Source: Baffinella frigidus (taxonomy: Eukaryota > Cryptophyceae > Cryptomonadales > Baffinellaceae). Taken from it: DNA of 23,383 bases. The translations under genes were made by a program, and so were the position numbers. The DNA lies in the NCBI GenBank assembly GCA_026770585.1, contig MU647483.1:55458-78840 (forward strand). The letters run 5' to 3'. This document shows positions 1-8,836 of this stretch, piece by piece (position 1 is the first letter of the stretch; every line of letters begins with the position of its first letter). Below the pieces are notes generated by a model. It had not been told where the DNA came from and made no database searches. It saw nothing but the letters and a program-made list of their open reading frames with translations.

Positions 1-725
1 CCCGCGCCCCCTTCTGTACTGTCGCCCCCCCTTCTTGTACGCACGTGCCCCACCACTATTGACGTAAGTCATCTCGGTGCGCTCCCCCCGCCCTCTCAGG
101 ATCCCCCTCACGTGTCGGAAGGGACCCTCGCGGGTCCCCGACTGGGGTCCGTCTGTGTCTTCTATATTACTTATAGGACGTGACGTGTGCAAAGTCACTC
201 TGGCTATGCCTACACGGGGTTTATGCCCAGACGCCCCACCATTCTTTGAGCAACGCTCCGAGCCCCACCACTCTTGACCAGCCACATATTGGCCAGGCGC
301 GAGGTTGGACTCTTGACCAACCATATATTGGCCAGGCGCGAGGTTGGAACACCCTATCCTGGTGCGAACCAACCCCACTACTCTCGACCAACCCTCGCAT
401 CTCCAATCGCCCCCAGGCCCCTCCACTCTAGGCCCGTGGGTAGGGTATTCCATGTGCGTTCTTGGAGCCGTTTGTCTGCTAAAAGATGACTTTTGAAAAC
501 CATTCCAAAAATGGCTTTTGAATACCCCCCTCTCCAGCCCGTGGTCTTCTTGGTCTTCCTGGTTTCGGAACAAGGCTGAATCTGCCCCGCTTCTTGAGGC
601 TTCCAACGCCCAAGATAAGGGTGCATGTGCTATTTTCGGCATAAAAAGAAGGCTTAAGATAGCATAAATCAGGACAGATTCTGGTATGTTCCGAGATGAG
701 ATTACTCTGGAGCCCAGCGCCCCCC
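1..725. other. Intergenic, no supported gene; short direct repeat
   Basis: No ORF here has protein-like composition. The one clear structure is a pair of tandem copies of about 39 bp (roughly 270-348) containing ATATTGGCCAGGCGCGAGG, each preceded by CTCTTGACCA. A weaker relative follows near 385-400. The rest looks like unique, mildly C-rich sequence. Confidence 0.5.
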
Positions 726-933
726 ACTCGAGGCTGGAAGAGGGGGTATTTTAAATGTGGGGTTGTTAAATTTAGTACCAGTCACGGGCATGCTTGGTCA
801 CGTAGCTCTAGTTATAACTTGAGCTACGTGACCAAATGCCACTATTTGTATGAAAATTACCACACATCTCTCTTTTCCCCTGCACTTGTGAAAGAAGCTC
901 TGTTTTAAAATGGTCCCATTTCTAGCCTCGAGT
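726..933. mobile_element. MITE-like element, family D, with internal palindrome
   Basis: The element has terminal inverted repeats: ACTCGAGGCT at the left and AGCCTCGAGT at the right, with TTTTAA motifs just inside each end. A second copy with the same ends and similar interior lies at about 14359-14546. The interior here holds a near-perfect 42-bp palindrome (794-835) that the second copy replaces with a different short palindrome. No ORF encodes a transposase, so this is a non-autonomous element. The superfamily is not identified. Confidence 0.7.
794..835. repeat. Near-perfect 42-bp palindrome
   Basis: The left arm TTGGTCACGTAGCTC pairs with the right arm GAGCTACGTGACCAA. The 12 bases between them are themselves palindromic apart from one mismatch. 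It sits inside the family D element, and could extrude as a cruciform or fold as an RNA hairpin. Confidence 0.85.
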
Positions 934-1012
934 GGACCACCCGTGTCACAACCTGCGCGCAGCTTGTACCAGACAATCTTTGAATGTGTCTTTTTGACGG
1001 CGCGCAGTTGGG

Positions 1013-1121
1013 CTCACCAAACTGGTGAGCCCGGGCTCTTTCCCGCTCCAAAGTTGACAGGGGGGTGCCGCAGACCCAGCACGTCAACTTGAGAATAGTC
1101 GGTCAACGCAACTGAGGCAGA
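1013..1121 (-). repeat. GTTGAC/GTCAAC repeat family, copy 1
   Basis: A segment of about 100 bp whose - strand reads CTCAAGTTGAC, a short GC-rich stretch, GTCAACTTTGGAGCGGG, then a CACCA-TGGTG hairpin. Related copies lie at about 19393-19490, 19929-20000 and 20163-20255, with a partial at 20058-20087. It ends next to a GAGGCAGAGCT motif that recurs across the 18-20 kb region. It is probably a short interspersed or foldback element of unknown class. Confidence 0.6.
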
Positions 1122-1167
1122 GCTGGAGGTCAGTCGCTGAATCCTGACGGCGCTTTCCCCCATCGGG

Positions 1168-1275
1168 CGCAGTGGGGCTGGACCACGTGCGCGGGACACG
1201 TGAAGATGCTGGGAAAAAAACTAATTTTGACCATTTTATTTTATCACGGGAGCAGTGGGGCTGGACGACGTGCGC
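1168..1275 (+). repeat. Direct repeat around an AT-rich spacer
   Basis: GCAGTGGGGCTGGA followed by ACGTGCGCGGGAC occurs twice, about 80 bases apart (near 1169-1198 and 1250-1280), separated by an AT-rich spacer. This could be a local duplication or the flanks of a small insertion. Confidence 0.5.
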
Positions 1276-1289
1276 GGGACTCACGGCGA

Positions 1290-1540
1290 GGATGCCGAGC
1301 TCTTCGCGGACAGCTTCTTCACGTGAAGACGCGCCTCTTCACGTTCTTCGCGTGAAGACGCGCCTCTTCACGTGCACGCCTCTTCACACGTCTCTTCACG
1401 GCAAAGCTCTTCGCAAGTCGTCTTCACGCCGAGGCTCTTCACGCGTCTCGGCACGTGAACACGCGCCGCTTCGTCTCTTCACGGGAACGCTTCGTCGCGT
1501 GACGCCGCTGCACGTCCCGTCACGTCACGTCCCCAGCTCC
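1290..1540 (+). repeat. Degenerate CTTCACG/CGTGAAG short-unit repeat
   Basis: The motif TCTTCACG and its complement CGTGAAGA recur many times with variable spacing, giving many small hairpins. An ORF runs through (1172-1729), but its translation is a low-complexity product of the repeat (Ser, Arg and Leu rich), so I do not call a gene. Confidence 0.6.
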
Positions 1541-1771
1541 AAAGGCGCGAATGGCTCCAAGGGCGGGATGGCTCCTCCAAGGGTGGGGGGGGCTGGGCCG
1601 GGCAGGATCCAACGGCTCCCGTTGAGGCTCTTTATTATTCACTCACAGACACGGGCCTGCGCCCGAGGGGGGCGCAGGACCTTGACCCTCGGGCGCAGAC
1701 CCTTGATGCCTGATGCAATCCCGCCATAGCCGGTCACCTGACCCTTCCGTGGGACGTCCCGGTAGGCCCGT

Positions 1772-1884
1772 CTACAGGGGTACCTAGCTCATAAGAAACC
1801 GCCCCCCCCTAGGACCCTACATAGGCCTATGCCTAGGGTCCTACGGTGGTCCTAGGGGGGGGGGCAATTTCTTATGAGCGGGGT
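1772..1884. mobile_element. MITE family A, copy 1 (right tip missing)
   Basis: The left end CTACAGGGGTACC leads into CTCATAAGAAAC. The right end has the inverse TTTCTTATGAGCG but stops before the expected CCCCTGTAG. The centre carries the family's palindromic block TAGGCCTATGCCTAGGG. Other copies lie at 2166-2247, 2474-2587, 3119-3241 and 13992-14116. There is no coding capacity. Confidence 0.75.
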
Positions 1885-2036
1885 GATGGGTGCGGCACGT
1901 GCCGCAGGGCTGCGGGGATCTCCGACTAGGTAGGGAGGTGACGGCTCGTAGATCGGCACGCCTCCGGAACCAAGGCCTCGAGGAAGTCTCCGGAACCAAC
2001 GCCTCGAGGACTTGTGCTCCGGTACTGCACACTGTC

Positions 2037-2128
2037 CTCGAGGCGATGGTTCAGGAGGCCTCGAGGCAATGGTTCAGGAGGTCTCGAGGCAATGGTTCAG
2101 GAGGTCTCGAGGCGATGGTTCAGGAGAT
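2037..2128 (+). repeat. 23-bp minisatellite, four copies
   Basis: Four consecutive 23-bp units begin CTCGAGGC and continue with ATGGTTCAGGAGG; they differ by only a few bases. Looser relatives precede it from about 1975. ORFs over the array simply translate the repeat and are not supported as genes. Confidence 0.85.
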
Positions 2129-2165
2129 CGCGGGGTTCGTGCGTGCCTTCTCGCCCCACGGGGTC

Positions 2166-2247
2166 ACCACCATAGGGCCCTAGGCATAGGCCTACTGTAG
2201 GGTCCTAGCTAGGGAGGCGGTTTCTTATGGGCGAGGTACCTCTGTAG
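2166..2247. mobile_element. MITE family A, copy 2 (5' truncated)
   Basis: It keeps the central TAGGGCCCTAGGCATAGGCC block and the right terminal repeat (TTTCTTATG, then GAGGTACC and CTGTAG). The left terminal repeat is missing. Confidence 0.7.
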
Positions 2248-2473
2248 GCTCATAACCTTACAGTCTAGGGAGGAGACTTTAGAGGGTAGATACCGACCTG
2301 GGGGGGGGGGGGGGTCTGAGGCAACGAACAACGCCCAGAGGCGGCCATATCTCACATTATTCTATGAACATTCGTTTACAACATTTTCGCACGAGGCGAA
2401 GGCCGTGTGGTGCGCCGTACATGTACGATTTCGTACAGGGGTGCCTCGCTCTGCCAGGGGTCATCCGTCACAC
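2248..2473. other. Intergenic, nothing recognised
   Basis: This contains a run of about 13 G residues near 2299-2314 and otherwise unique sequence. I see no coding signal or repeat family. Confidence 0.4.
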
Positions 2474-2587
2474 GGGTACCTCGTTCATAAGAAACCACGC
2501 CCCACTAGCTAGGACCATACAGTAGGCCTATGCCTCTAGGGCCCTATGGTGGTCCTATGGGGGGGGCGGTTTCTTATGAGCGAGGTA
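2474..2587. mobile_element. MITE family A, copy 3
   Basis: The left end GGGTACCTCG then TCATAAGAAACC, the central GTAGGCCTATG block and the right end GGTTTCTTATGAGCGAGGTA are all present. Both outer tips (CTACAGG and CCTGTAG) are missing. The right edge abuts the foldback element starting at 2586. Confidence 0.7.
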
Positions 2588-2794
2588 GAGCCAATGTGGT
2601 ATGACTTGGCCAGCGCGAACTTCGAAGTTACAAGATTGCGAACTTTTAGATGGGCCCGTTTGGACATGTAGTGTTTGAAATTCAAATTTTGCAGTACAAA
2701 TCATGGTGTTTACTAATAATTACGGTCCATCTAGAAGTTCGCAATCGTGTAGCTTCGAAGTTCGCGTTGGCCAAGTCCTACCACATTGGCTCTA
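2586..2794. mobile_element. Foldback element, TAGAGC termini
   Basis: This is a 209-bp element with inverted arms of about 67 bp. The left arm runs TAGAGCCAATGTGGTA to about 2655; the right arm runs from about 2728 to GGCTCTA. The arms share ACTTGGCCA and CGAACTTCGAAG blocks with a few mismatches. The TA at both tips fits a TA-target insertion. The 17980-18168 element has the same architecture and the same TAGAGC tip. Confidence 0.75.
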
Positions 2795-3118
2795 TGCAGC
2801 CATGTGAGACTGCCAGAATGGTCAAAGGGCCCTTGGAGCCATTCTCTTTAGTTTGACCTAAAGGACCAGTGTCAAAGGTCTATTCTGAGTTTCGTTTCGT
2901 TTGATTCATTTCCAGAGGCGCTCAAAGCTGACAAGGTCCATCCTGGTGGCCTTATAGGCACAAGCTTCTGTTCTTGAGTACATCTCTTTTCTCCCATCCT
3001 CGTCTCCCACGCTCCTCCGTCTCTGCTCTGCTCGGCCAGGGTTCACCCTTCTGTGACCCGGCTGCACTCTACCCCTGTACGTTGAAAGAGACGATCCTCC
3101 AGCATCGTCGCTTCCTAG
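2795..3118. other. Intergenic, nothing recognised
   Basis: Unique-looking sequence, somewhat pyrimidine-rich from about 2985 to 3060. No supported ORF, RNA gene or repeat. Confidence 0.4.
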
Positions 3119-3241
3119 CTACAGGGGTACCTGGCTCATAAGAAAGGTCCACCCCCCTAGGACCGCCATAGGGCCCTATGCATAGGCCTTCTTGAGGGTC
3201 CTAGGTGGGGGCGATTTCTTATTAGCGAAGTACCCCTGTAG
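3119..3241. mobile_element. MITE family A, copy 4, upstream of bHLH-PAS copy 1
   Basis: A complete copy of about 123 bp: CTACAGGGGTACC at the left and TACCCCTGTAG at the right, with the CTCATAAGAAA inverse pair and the central TAGGGCCCTATGCATAGG block. It ends about 120 bases before the ATG at 3360, so it may supply part of that gene's promoter or 5' leader. Confidence 0.8.
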
Positions 3242-3359
3242 GCGCACCAGATCTGTAAAGTTTCAAATCTGGGGACGAACCGGGTTTTGCCTGTGGCCGC
3301 CAAAAACAGCCGGTCCAGGACCCCGAAGGAATCGCCCCTTCGCGACGGACCCCTGCACG

Positions 3360-4962
3360 ATGTCATCGGCCCCCAACGGAGGCCAGCCACCCGCTGTCAG
3401 CAGCAAGGTCGGCGCCCCGCCTGAAGATGCGGCGGGGTGGCAGAGGCGCGTAGGGCGCCAGCGTCAACGCCGCCTGGAAGCAGACGAGCTCTGGAGGACT
3501 CTGGACGACCTCGTCACTGACGCGTGTGAGTTTCCCTCACGCTGCGAACGGAACCCTGCCCCCGCCCCCACCCCCGCATCAAACACTGCGCCCGCAGCTG
3601 ATTGGCGTCGCAGCTGCTCCGTGCTGATGGTGTTTTGGCGCAGGGCCGATCGTTACCCAGCACGGGTTCCACAGATCACAAGCGCTCAAGTCGGGGCGGA
3701 CGCGATCAAAGCTCTTGAAAGCAACGATTACACAGACGCGCAGGCTCGTGGCGCCGGATACGTTGGAGCAAGCCTCCACCACGCAGGCAATGGCGCCGGG
3801 TGCGTTGCAGCAAGCCTTCTCCACGCAGGCGGGGGCAGGGCTGATCGCCATCGAGTTGAAGAGCGGCAAGATCGCGCACCAGAGCCCGTCCTTCCAGGAC
3901 CTCGCAAGTTGGGTACCGGGGGAGGCACGCGGCAACATCCGGACATCGCTGGAGTCTGGGGACGGCGACGACTTCCACAGCTTCTGCCAGTCGGTGGCGA
4001 TGGACGCAGGCGAGCCGTGTGGAGAGACCTTCCTGGAGCGCGGCAAAGTTGTGGGGCGGTCCATCATGGTGCGCTTCTTCACGCGCGCGCCAGGGCCGCC
4101 TGGTCTGCGAAATCCGGCGTGGCTGCTCATGGTGCGAGCTGTCAAGCTCACGCTGGTCGGGGTGCAGCTTGCAGGGGAATCGCCGGCTGCAGGCAGGGGG
4201 CTGCCGTTTATCGGGGTGTTCACGGCGGATCTAAGCGGAGGCACGCCGTCGCAGTGGACGGTACAGGCGGCGCACGTTCGGAACTTGCTGGACTTGGGGG
4301 TGGCACCGGGCACTTACGACTTGGAGGCGGGCAACATGAAACCATTGGAGCTCATCTCCATGCTCTTCAACTTTGAGTTTTCGAAAGAAAAGGGGGGCGG
4401 CGCCAGCGTGTTCTCCCGTGCGGCAGCCCAGCTGGAGTACGCCGCCACAAGCGCCCTGAGCATCGCCCAACAATCTGCCTTGTGGCTGACCCGCAAGGCA
4501 CTGAGAATATCTTATCAGTGGCGGATCAGCCTCAATGCAGACGACACCGTGTCGATATCCCTGCGCGCTTTCTTCACACTTTTCGGGGGCTTGTCGACCA
4601 GCGTCTCGATGGATGGTGGCGTCGGCAAGGTCCAATTCTCTCACGGAGGGCTGGATTTCTTCTTCTTCGTCGCCGACCCAGAGCAGCCTCTCGACCGCAA
4701 CCTGCGAGCCATGAGTGTCAGGATCGCTTCAGCCAAGACCGCCGGGGAGTTCGGACGGTGCCGCCCCTTTGTTATGTCGTTCACATGGGGCGATGGGATC
4801 TTCAAGATCGTCTGCAAGATGCTCTCACTCGACACGGTGGGAAAGAAGATGCCGTCGGTGGAGGATGTGTCAGAGCTCCTCGAGAAGCTCAAGTTTTCTC
4901 CAGGGGCGGGTCTCGTCAGCGACGGCAGCGCCTCAATCTGCGTTGGACAATCTGATGTGTAG
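3360..4962 (+). CDS. bHLH-PAS-like protein, copy 1 (two exons, 494 aa)
   Basis: I read exons 3360-3525 and 3644-4962. The join is supported because GTGAGT at 3526 and GCGCAG ending at 3643 keep the frame, and the residues after the join align with copy 2. Residues about 29-40 are basic (RRVGRQRQRR) and run into helix 1 (ADELWRTLDDLV). A loop and a second helix (RTRSKLLKATITQTRRLV, about 74-91) follow, resembling a divergent helix-loop-helix. Residues about 121-229 look like a PAS fold, starting GLIAIELKSGKIAHQSPSF. The remaining 265 residues are unrecognised. Eukaryotic bHLH-PAS proteins are typically DNA-binding regulators that dimerise and sense signals; a regulatory nuclear role here is inference. 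No signal peptide or clear membrane segment is visible. The start is the first ATG of the open frame outside the upstream MITE; an earlier exon cannot be excluded. Confidence 0.7.
3526..3643 (+). other. Intron of copy 1 (118 bp)
   Basis: GTGAGT donor and TTTTGGCGCAG acceptor. It splits the predicted loop between the two helices, in phase 1. The region is C-rich and contains an in-frame stop (TGA at 3625-3627) for the downstream frame, so splicing is needed to join the halves. Copy 2 is continuous at the equivalent position. Confidence 0.7.
3751..3834 (+). repeat. Coding 42-bp tandem repeat, copy 1 linker
   Basis: Two in-frame 42-bp units start at 3751 and 3793. They encode 14-residue motifs of the form APxxLxQAxxTQAxx between the helix-loop-helix and PAS parts. 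Copy 2 has the same pair at 10427-10510. Confidence 0.8.
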
Positions 4963-5215
4963 CGCAACCGTCCTCACAACTGGTAGCCAGGCGTGGCCCG
5001 GGCGCCTCCTTGTGAGCGCGTTGGGGGGGGGGGCGAAGCATGCCGAGGTGTCGGGTTGTTGCAGAATGAATAGAACAAAAAATCCTGCCTCATGGGGCCA
5101 GCACTGCCCCGTGCACGTTTTGCAATCAAATTCCCTGATAGATTCCCCTTTTTGATGCATCTTCCCATTGCATAATCCCCTCTGTTCAACCGTTCTCAAC
5201 CGTTTTGAAAGAAGA
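4963..5215 (+). other. 3' flank / probable 3' UTR of copy 1
   Basis: About 200 bases after the stop closely match the sequence after the copy 2 stop (11754-11975), including GAAGCATGCCGAGGTGTCGG and GATAGATTCCCC. The duplicated unit therefore includes the 3' UTR or more. I see no confident polyadenylation signal. Telomere-like repeat starts directly afterwards. Confidence 0.6.
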
Positions 5216-5489
5216 GGTTCAGAGTGTGAGGTTCAGGGTTAAGGGTTAAGGGGTCAGGGTTGAGGGTTGAAAATCATTTTTAAGCGTTTAGAGTTTAGTG
5301 TTTGGGGTTCAGGGTTTAGGGCAGAGGGTTGGAGGTTGAGGGTTTGAGGTTGAGGGTGTAGGGTTTAGGGGTTAAGGTTTCGCGCGAAGCGCGGACAACT
5401 GCGAGAGGACTCGCTCCCGTGTATCGAGCGGACTTCGGGAAACTAAGGAGGGCTGGATTGGGGAAACAAAGGGGGGTTGGATCTCTCCC

Positions 5490-5595
5490 TCTCTTTATCT
5501 CTCCCTCCCTCCCTCCCTCCCTCCCTTCATTCCTCCCTCCCTCCCTCCCTGCCCCTCTCTTGCTCTGTCTTTCTCACTCTCACTCTCCCCCAACC
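5490..5595 (+). repeat. CCCT/CT-rich microsatellite
   Basis: A pure pyrimidine stretch of CTCC and CCCT units, passing into TCTCACTCTC. The distal part is the left arm of an inverted repeat whose right arm lies near 5687-5738. Confidence 0.85.
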
Positions 5596-5738
5596 ACGGT
5601 ACGCTGGAAGGGGGCGGAGGAGAGGAAGGTGACCAACGGTTAGGGTTGAGGGTTGAATGTCTGGGGTGCACGGTTAGGGTTCAGGGTTGGTTGGGGGAGA
5701 GTGAGAGTGAGAAAGACAGAGCGAGGGAGGGGCAGGGG
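5552..5738. repeat. Inverted repeat with arms of about 45 bp
   Basis: The left arm (about 5552-5597) ends CTCTCCCCCAACC. The right arm (about 5687-5738) begins GGTTGGGGGAGAG and continues as the complement through GAAAGACAGAGC to GAGGGGCAGGG. The spacer of about 90 bases is telomere-like. No transposon family is recognised. Confidence 0.8.
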
Positions 5739-6289
5739 GGGTTAGGGTTGAGGTTTTGGGGTTCAGGGTTCAAGGTTTAGGGTTCAGGTTTCAAGGTTCC
5801 GGGTTGAGGGGTTAGGTTGCAGTGATGGGTGGTTAGGGTTTAGGGTTCGGAATTTAGCGTTGAGGGTTGAGTGTTTAGGGTCAAGGGTTAAGGGTGTTGG
5901 GTTTATGGTTTAGGGTTGAGAGTTGAGGGCTTGGGATTTGGGATTGAGGGCTCAGGGTTTAGGGTTTGAGGTTTAGGGTTTGGGGTTCAGTCTTTAAGGT
6001 TTCGTGGGGGGGGGTCAGATTTGGTATTAAGGTTCAGGGTTTATTGTTTATGGGTTAGGGTTTAAGGTTGAGGGATTAGGGTTCAACAATTGTGGTTTAG
6101 GGTTCAAGGATCAGGATTTGGGTTTAGGGTTTAGGGTTTCAAGGTTCAGGTTTCAGGTCAAGGTTCAGGTTTCAGGTTGTAGGGGTTTTGGGTTAAGGGA
6201 TAAGGGTTAAGGATTAAGGTTTAGGGTTCGGGGTTTAGGGTTGAGTGTTTCTAGGGTTCGGGGTTTAGGGTTGAGTGTTTCTATGCGGT

Positions 6290-6490
6290 GCACCGTGGGC
6301 TGAAAAAATGGGGGATTTTGTTTTGAAATTTTTGAAAACAAAAATTGTAGAGGGCCCTTACAATTATAAGTCTTTTTCAAAATCATGTCCGGCCAGTTAG
6401 AATTTTGGGCCTAAGAAAAATCCTAAGGATCTCCGGTCAGTTAGAATTTTTGAGGTGTCGTTATTGCAGACCAGCCCGCTCAAAAAAACG
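6290..6490 (+). other. Non-repetitive island within the telomere-like tract
   Basis: About 200 bases of AT-richer sequence with no TTTAGGG character. CAGTTAGAATTTT preceded by TCCGG occurs twice, near 6389 and 6431. No ORF or known element is seen; it may be an insertion into the repeat. Confidence 0.5.
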
Positions 6491-6583
6491 GCTTTAGGGT
6501 GCAAGGTTTCTTAAGGGTTCAGGTTTCAAGGTTAAGGGTTTAGGGTTTGGGGTTTAGGGTTTGGGGTCTCGGGTTTCGGGTTG
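6491..6583 (+). repeat. Telomere-like tract, short segment
   Basis: GGGTTTAGGGTTTGGGG variants resume here until the SINE-like element begins. Confidence 0.7.
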
Positions 6584-6712
6584 AAGGAGGTGGAGTTAGA
6601 ATTCATCCGCAAAATGCTCGTATGAGCGGCCGACACGGGGTACAGCAAGTGGCACAATGCGTAGCATGTGCGGCGCTGACGCTGGTTGTTTGACAATAAA
6701 TTATCAATCTCT
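6584..6712 (+). mobile_element. SINE-like element, copy 1
   Basis: It begins GGAGGTGGAGTTAGAA, has the family core GAGCGGCCGACACGGGGTAC, and ends AATAAATTATCAATCTCT. Full-length relatives are at 13758-13893 and 22850-22980, with diverged or partial ones at 17854-17960, 22210-22301 and 22464-22502. There is no coding capacity. It is inserted in telomere-like repeat. Confidence 0.75.
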
Positions 6713-7160
6713 TTTTAATGTTGAGGGTTTAGGGTCTCGGGTTTAGAGTGCAAAGTTTCTAAAGGTTTCAGGGTTCAAGGTTAAGGGTTTAGGCTTGGGG
6801 TCTAGGGTTTCGGGTTTCGGGTTTTGTGTTCAGGGTTCAGGGATCAGGTTTCAGGGTACAGGGTTTTGGGTTTTAGGTTAAGGTCTTAGGATTAAGGTTT
6901 AGGGTTTAGGTTTTAGGGTTTGGGTATTTGGTTCAGGGTTCAAGGTTAAGGGTTGAGGGTTCAGGGTTCAGGGTTTAGGATTTAGGGTGAAGGGTTGAGG
7001 GTTGAGGGTAGAGTGCTTGGGGTTATTTAGATCCCCTTGGTTGGACTTTAGAGTTTAGGGTTTAGGGTTTAGGGTTTCAGGATTTCGTTGCAGGTTTGGG
7101 GTTTGGAGTCCAGGGTTTAAGGTTGAGGGTTGAGGGTTGAGGTTTGAGGGTTGAAGGTTT
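6713..7160 (+). repeat. Degenerate telomere-like tract 2
   Basis: More GGGTTTAGGGTT, GGTTCAGGG and GGTTGAGGG variants. The best-preserved part is near 7050-7075, where TTTAGGG units are consecutive. Confidence 0.85.
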
Positions 7161-7166
7161 CTGGAC

Positions 7167-7294
7167 AGAGTTTGTAAGAGAGAGAGAGAAGAAGAGAGAG
7201 AGAGAGGGAGAGAGAGAAAGGAGGAGAAAGAGAGAGAGAGAGGAAGAGGAAGGGAGAGAAATGACGTGTGCGTGTTTGTGTGCGTGTGTGTATG

Positions 7295-7344
<50 letters not shown>

Positions 7345-7362
7345 TATGCATGTGTGTATGCA

Positions 7363-7395
<33 letters not shown>

Positions 7396-7420
7396 GTGAG
7401 TGAGTGAGAGAGACACAAAG
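7167..7420 (+). repeat. GA then GT microsatellites
   Basis: An AGAG-rich stretch (about 7171-7258) is followed by a long TG repeat (about 7265-7400) broken by TGCATG units. All ORFs here (His-Thr, Arg-Glu and Leu-Ser strings) are repeat translations, not genes. TG repeats of this length can adopt Z-DNA. Confidence 0.9.
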
Positions 7421-7604
7421 AGTGTGTTTTGTGTTAATGAGTGCGTGTTTGTGTGTGTGCGTTCTTGTGTCAGAGTGTGTGTGTGACAGAGAGATTGAGT
7501 GGTAGAAAGAGAGCCACAGAGGAAGAGAGATAGGTTACGTTAGAGCAGGTCCCTAAATGGATGGCAGTCTGGGCAGACTCAAACCAGGGTTCATGGACAC
7601 ACTG

Positions 7605-7650
<46 letters not shown>

Positions 7651-8530
7651 CGGGGTTCAGGGTTTTGGGTACAGGGACTTGGGGTTTGGGTTAAAGGCTT
7701 ACGGTTCAGGTTGTTTTCAGGGTTTAGTGTTGAGGGAATGACTGTTTGTGTGAGAGGGGGGGAGGGCGAGGGAGGCAGAGAGAGAGAGAGAGAGGAAGGG
7801 AGTGAGACAGGAGGGGGTGAGGGTTTCGGATTTCGGGTTCCCTGTCCAGGGTTCAGTTTGTAAGGTGTATGATCAAAGAGAAAGAGAAAAAGTGTTTCGG
7901 GTTCCGAGTCTAGGGTTCAGTTTGTAGGGTGCATCATCAGAGAGAAAGAGAAAAAGTGTGAGAGAGAGGGTGACTGATGGAGAAAGCGAGGGAGTGAGGG
8001 AGAGAAGGAGAGAGAGAGAGAGAGAGAAAGCAATCGAAAGGAGAGAAAGACAGAGACAGGAAGCAATCGAAAGAGGGAGATAGAAAGATTTCGTGTTTCG
8101 GGTTTGGGGTTCAGGGTTTGAGGTGAAGGGTTCAGAGTTCAGGGTGCAGGGTGTTGGGTTCATCGTTGAGGGTTTATAGTTTTGGGTTTGTTGTGGAGGG
8201 TTCCTAAACAGAGAGTATTACAAAGAGAGAGGGTCCGAGGGAGAGTGAGAGATTTTTTTTGTGTGTGTGCGCGCGCGTATGTGTGTCTGTGTGTGTGCGA
8301 GTGTGTGTGTGAGCGAGAGAGAGAGATAGAATAGTGAGCGCGCGCGCAGAGAGACGTAGGGTTAGGGGTGCAGAGAGAGAAAGAGGATGATGGACTTAGC
8401 GGGGTGTAGGTTGATCGTTGAGGGTTAAGGGTTTATGGTGAGGGTTTGTGGTCTGGGGCTCAGGGTCTGGGGTTGAGGGTTCAAGTACAGAGTGTTCAAC
8501 AGGGAGGGAGGGAGGGAGGGAGAGAGAGAG
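7421..8530 (+). repeat. Mixed telomere-like and GA/GT microsatellite tract
   Basis: GAGA runs (7609-7648, 7775-7805, 7955-8080, 8310-8335, 8500-8532) alternate with degenerate GGTTCAGGG-type repeat. A direct duplication is visible: GGGTTC, then a segment with AGGGTTCAGTTTGTA, then GAGAAAGAGAAAAAGTGT, appears twice (about 7826-7892 and 7896-7958). No gene is supported. Confidence 0.8.
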
Positions 8531-8568
8531 ACGTGGTTGGAGCCCTTACACTTCAACCGTGGGATACC

Positions 8569-8779
8569 ATGAGCCTCATAAAGGCTGACTTGGGTTCGGT
8601 GCATCTGCGAGCGCGCTCCTACTTGGAAGCCTCAAGCATCCCCTCTTCACGAGCCTGTGCACTGGAGAGCGAAACACGATCCGAAAGCAAAAATGCTTTC
8701 TCCGCAGTCCTTTCTAGGATCCTACGGAAGGGCATGTCTTTGGCATATGTTGGGAGAAATTCAAACCTCAAGGACCTAA

Positions 8780-8836
<57 letters not shown>

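Larger units (their letters stand above)
5216..6290 (+). repeat. Degenerate telomere-like (TTTAGGG) tract 1
   Basis: The + strand is dominated by variants of GGGTTTAGGGTT, GGTTCAGGG and GGTTGAGGG. Exact TTTAGGG units are scattered and few are consecutive, which fits an old, mutated internal telomeric repeat. CT-rich microsatellite and an inverted repeat interrupt it (5490-5740). There are no genes. Confidence 0.85.

Noticed and set aside
1172-1729. A 185-codon + strand ORF
   Set aside because: It crosses a direct repeat and the CTTCACG repeat array; the protein is low complexity with no domain.
3579-4313. A 244-codon open frame on the - strand
   Set aside because: It mirrors the GC-rich coding frame of copy 1; the same shadow appears opposite copy 2 (10643-11086).
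3192-4376. A 394-codon open frame on the + strand over copy 1
   Set aside because: It begins at a TTG inside the upstream MITE and, after 3525, is out of frame with the sequence conserved in copy 2. Only its 3360-3525 part is kept, as exon 1.
7055-7418. His-Thr and Arg-Glu rich ORFs on both strands
   Set aside because: These are translations of GT and GA microsatellites.
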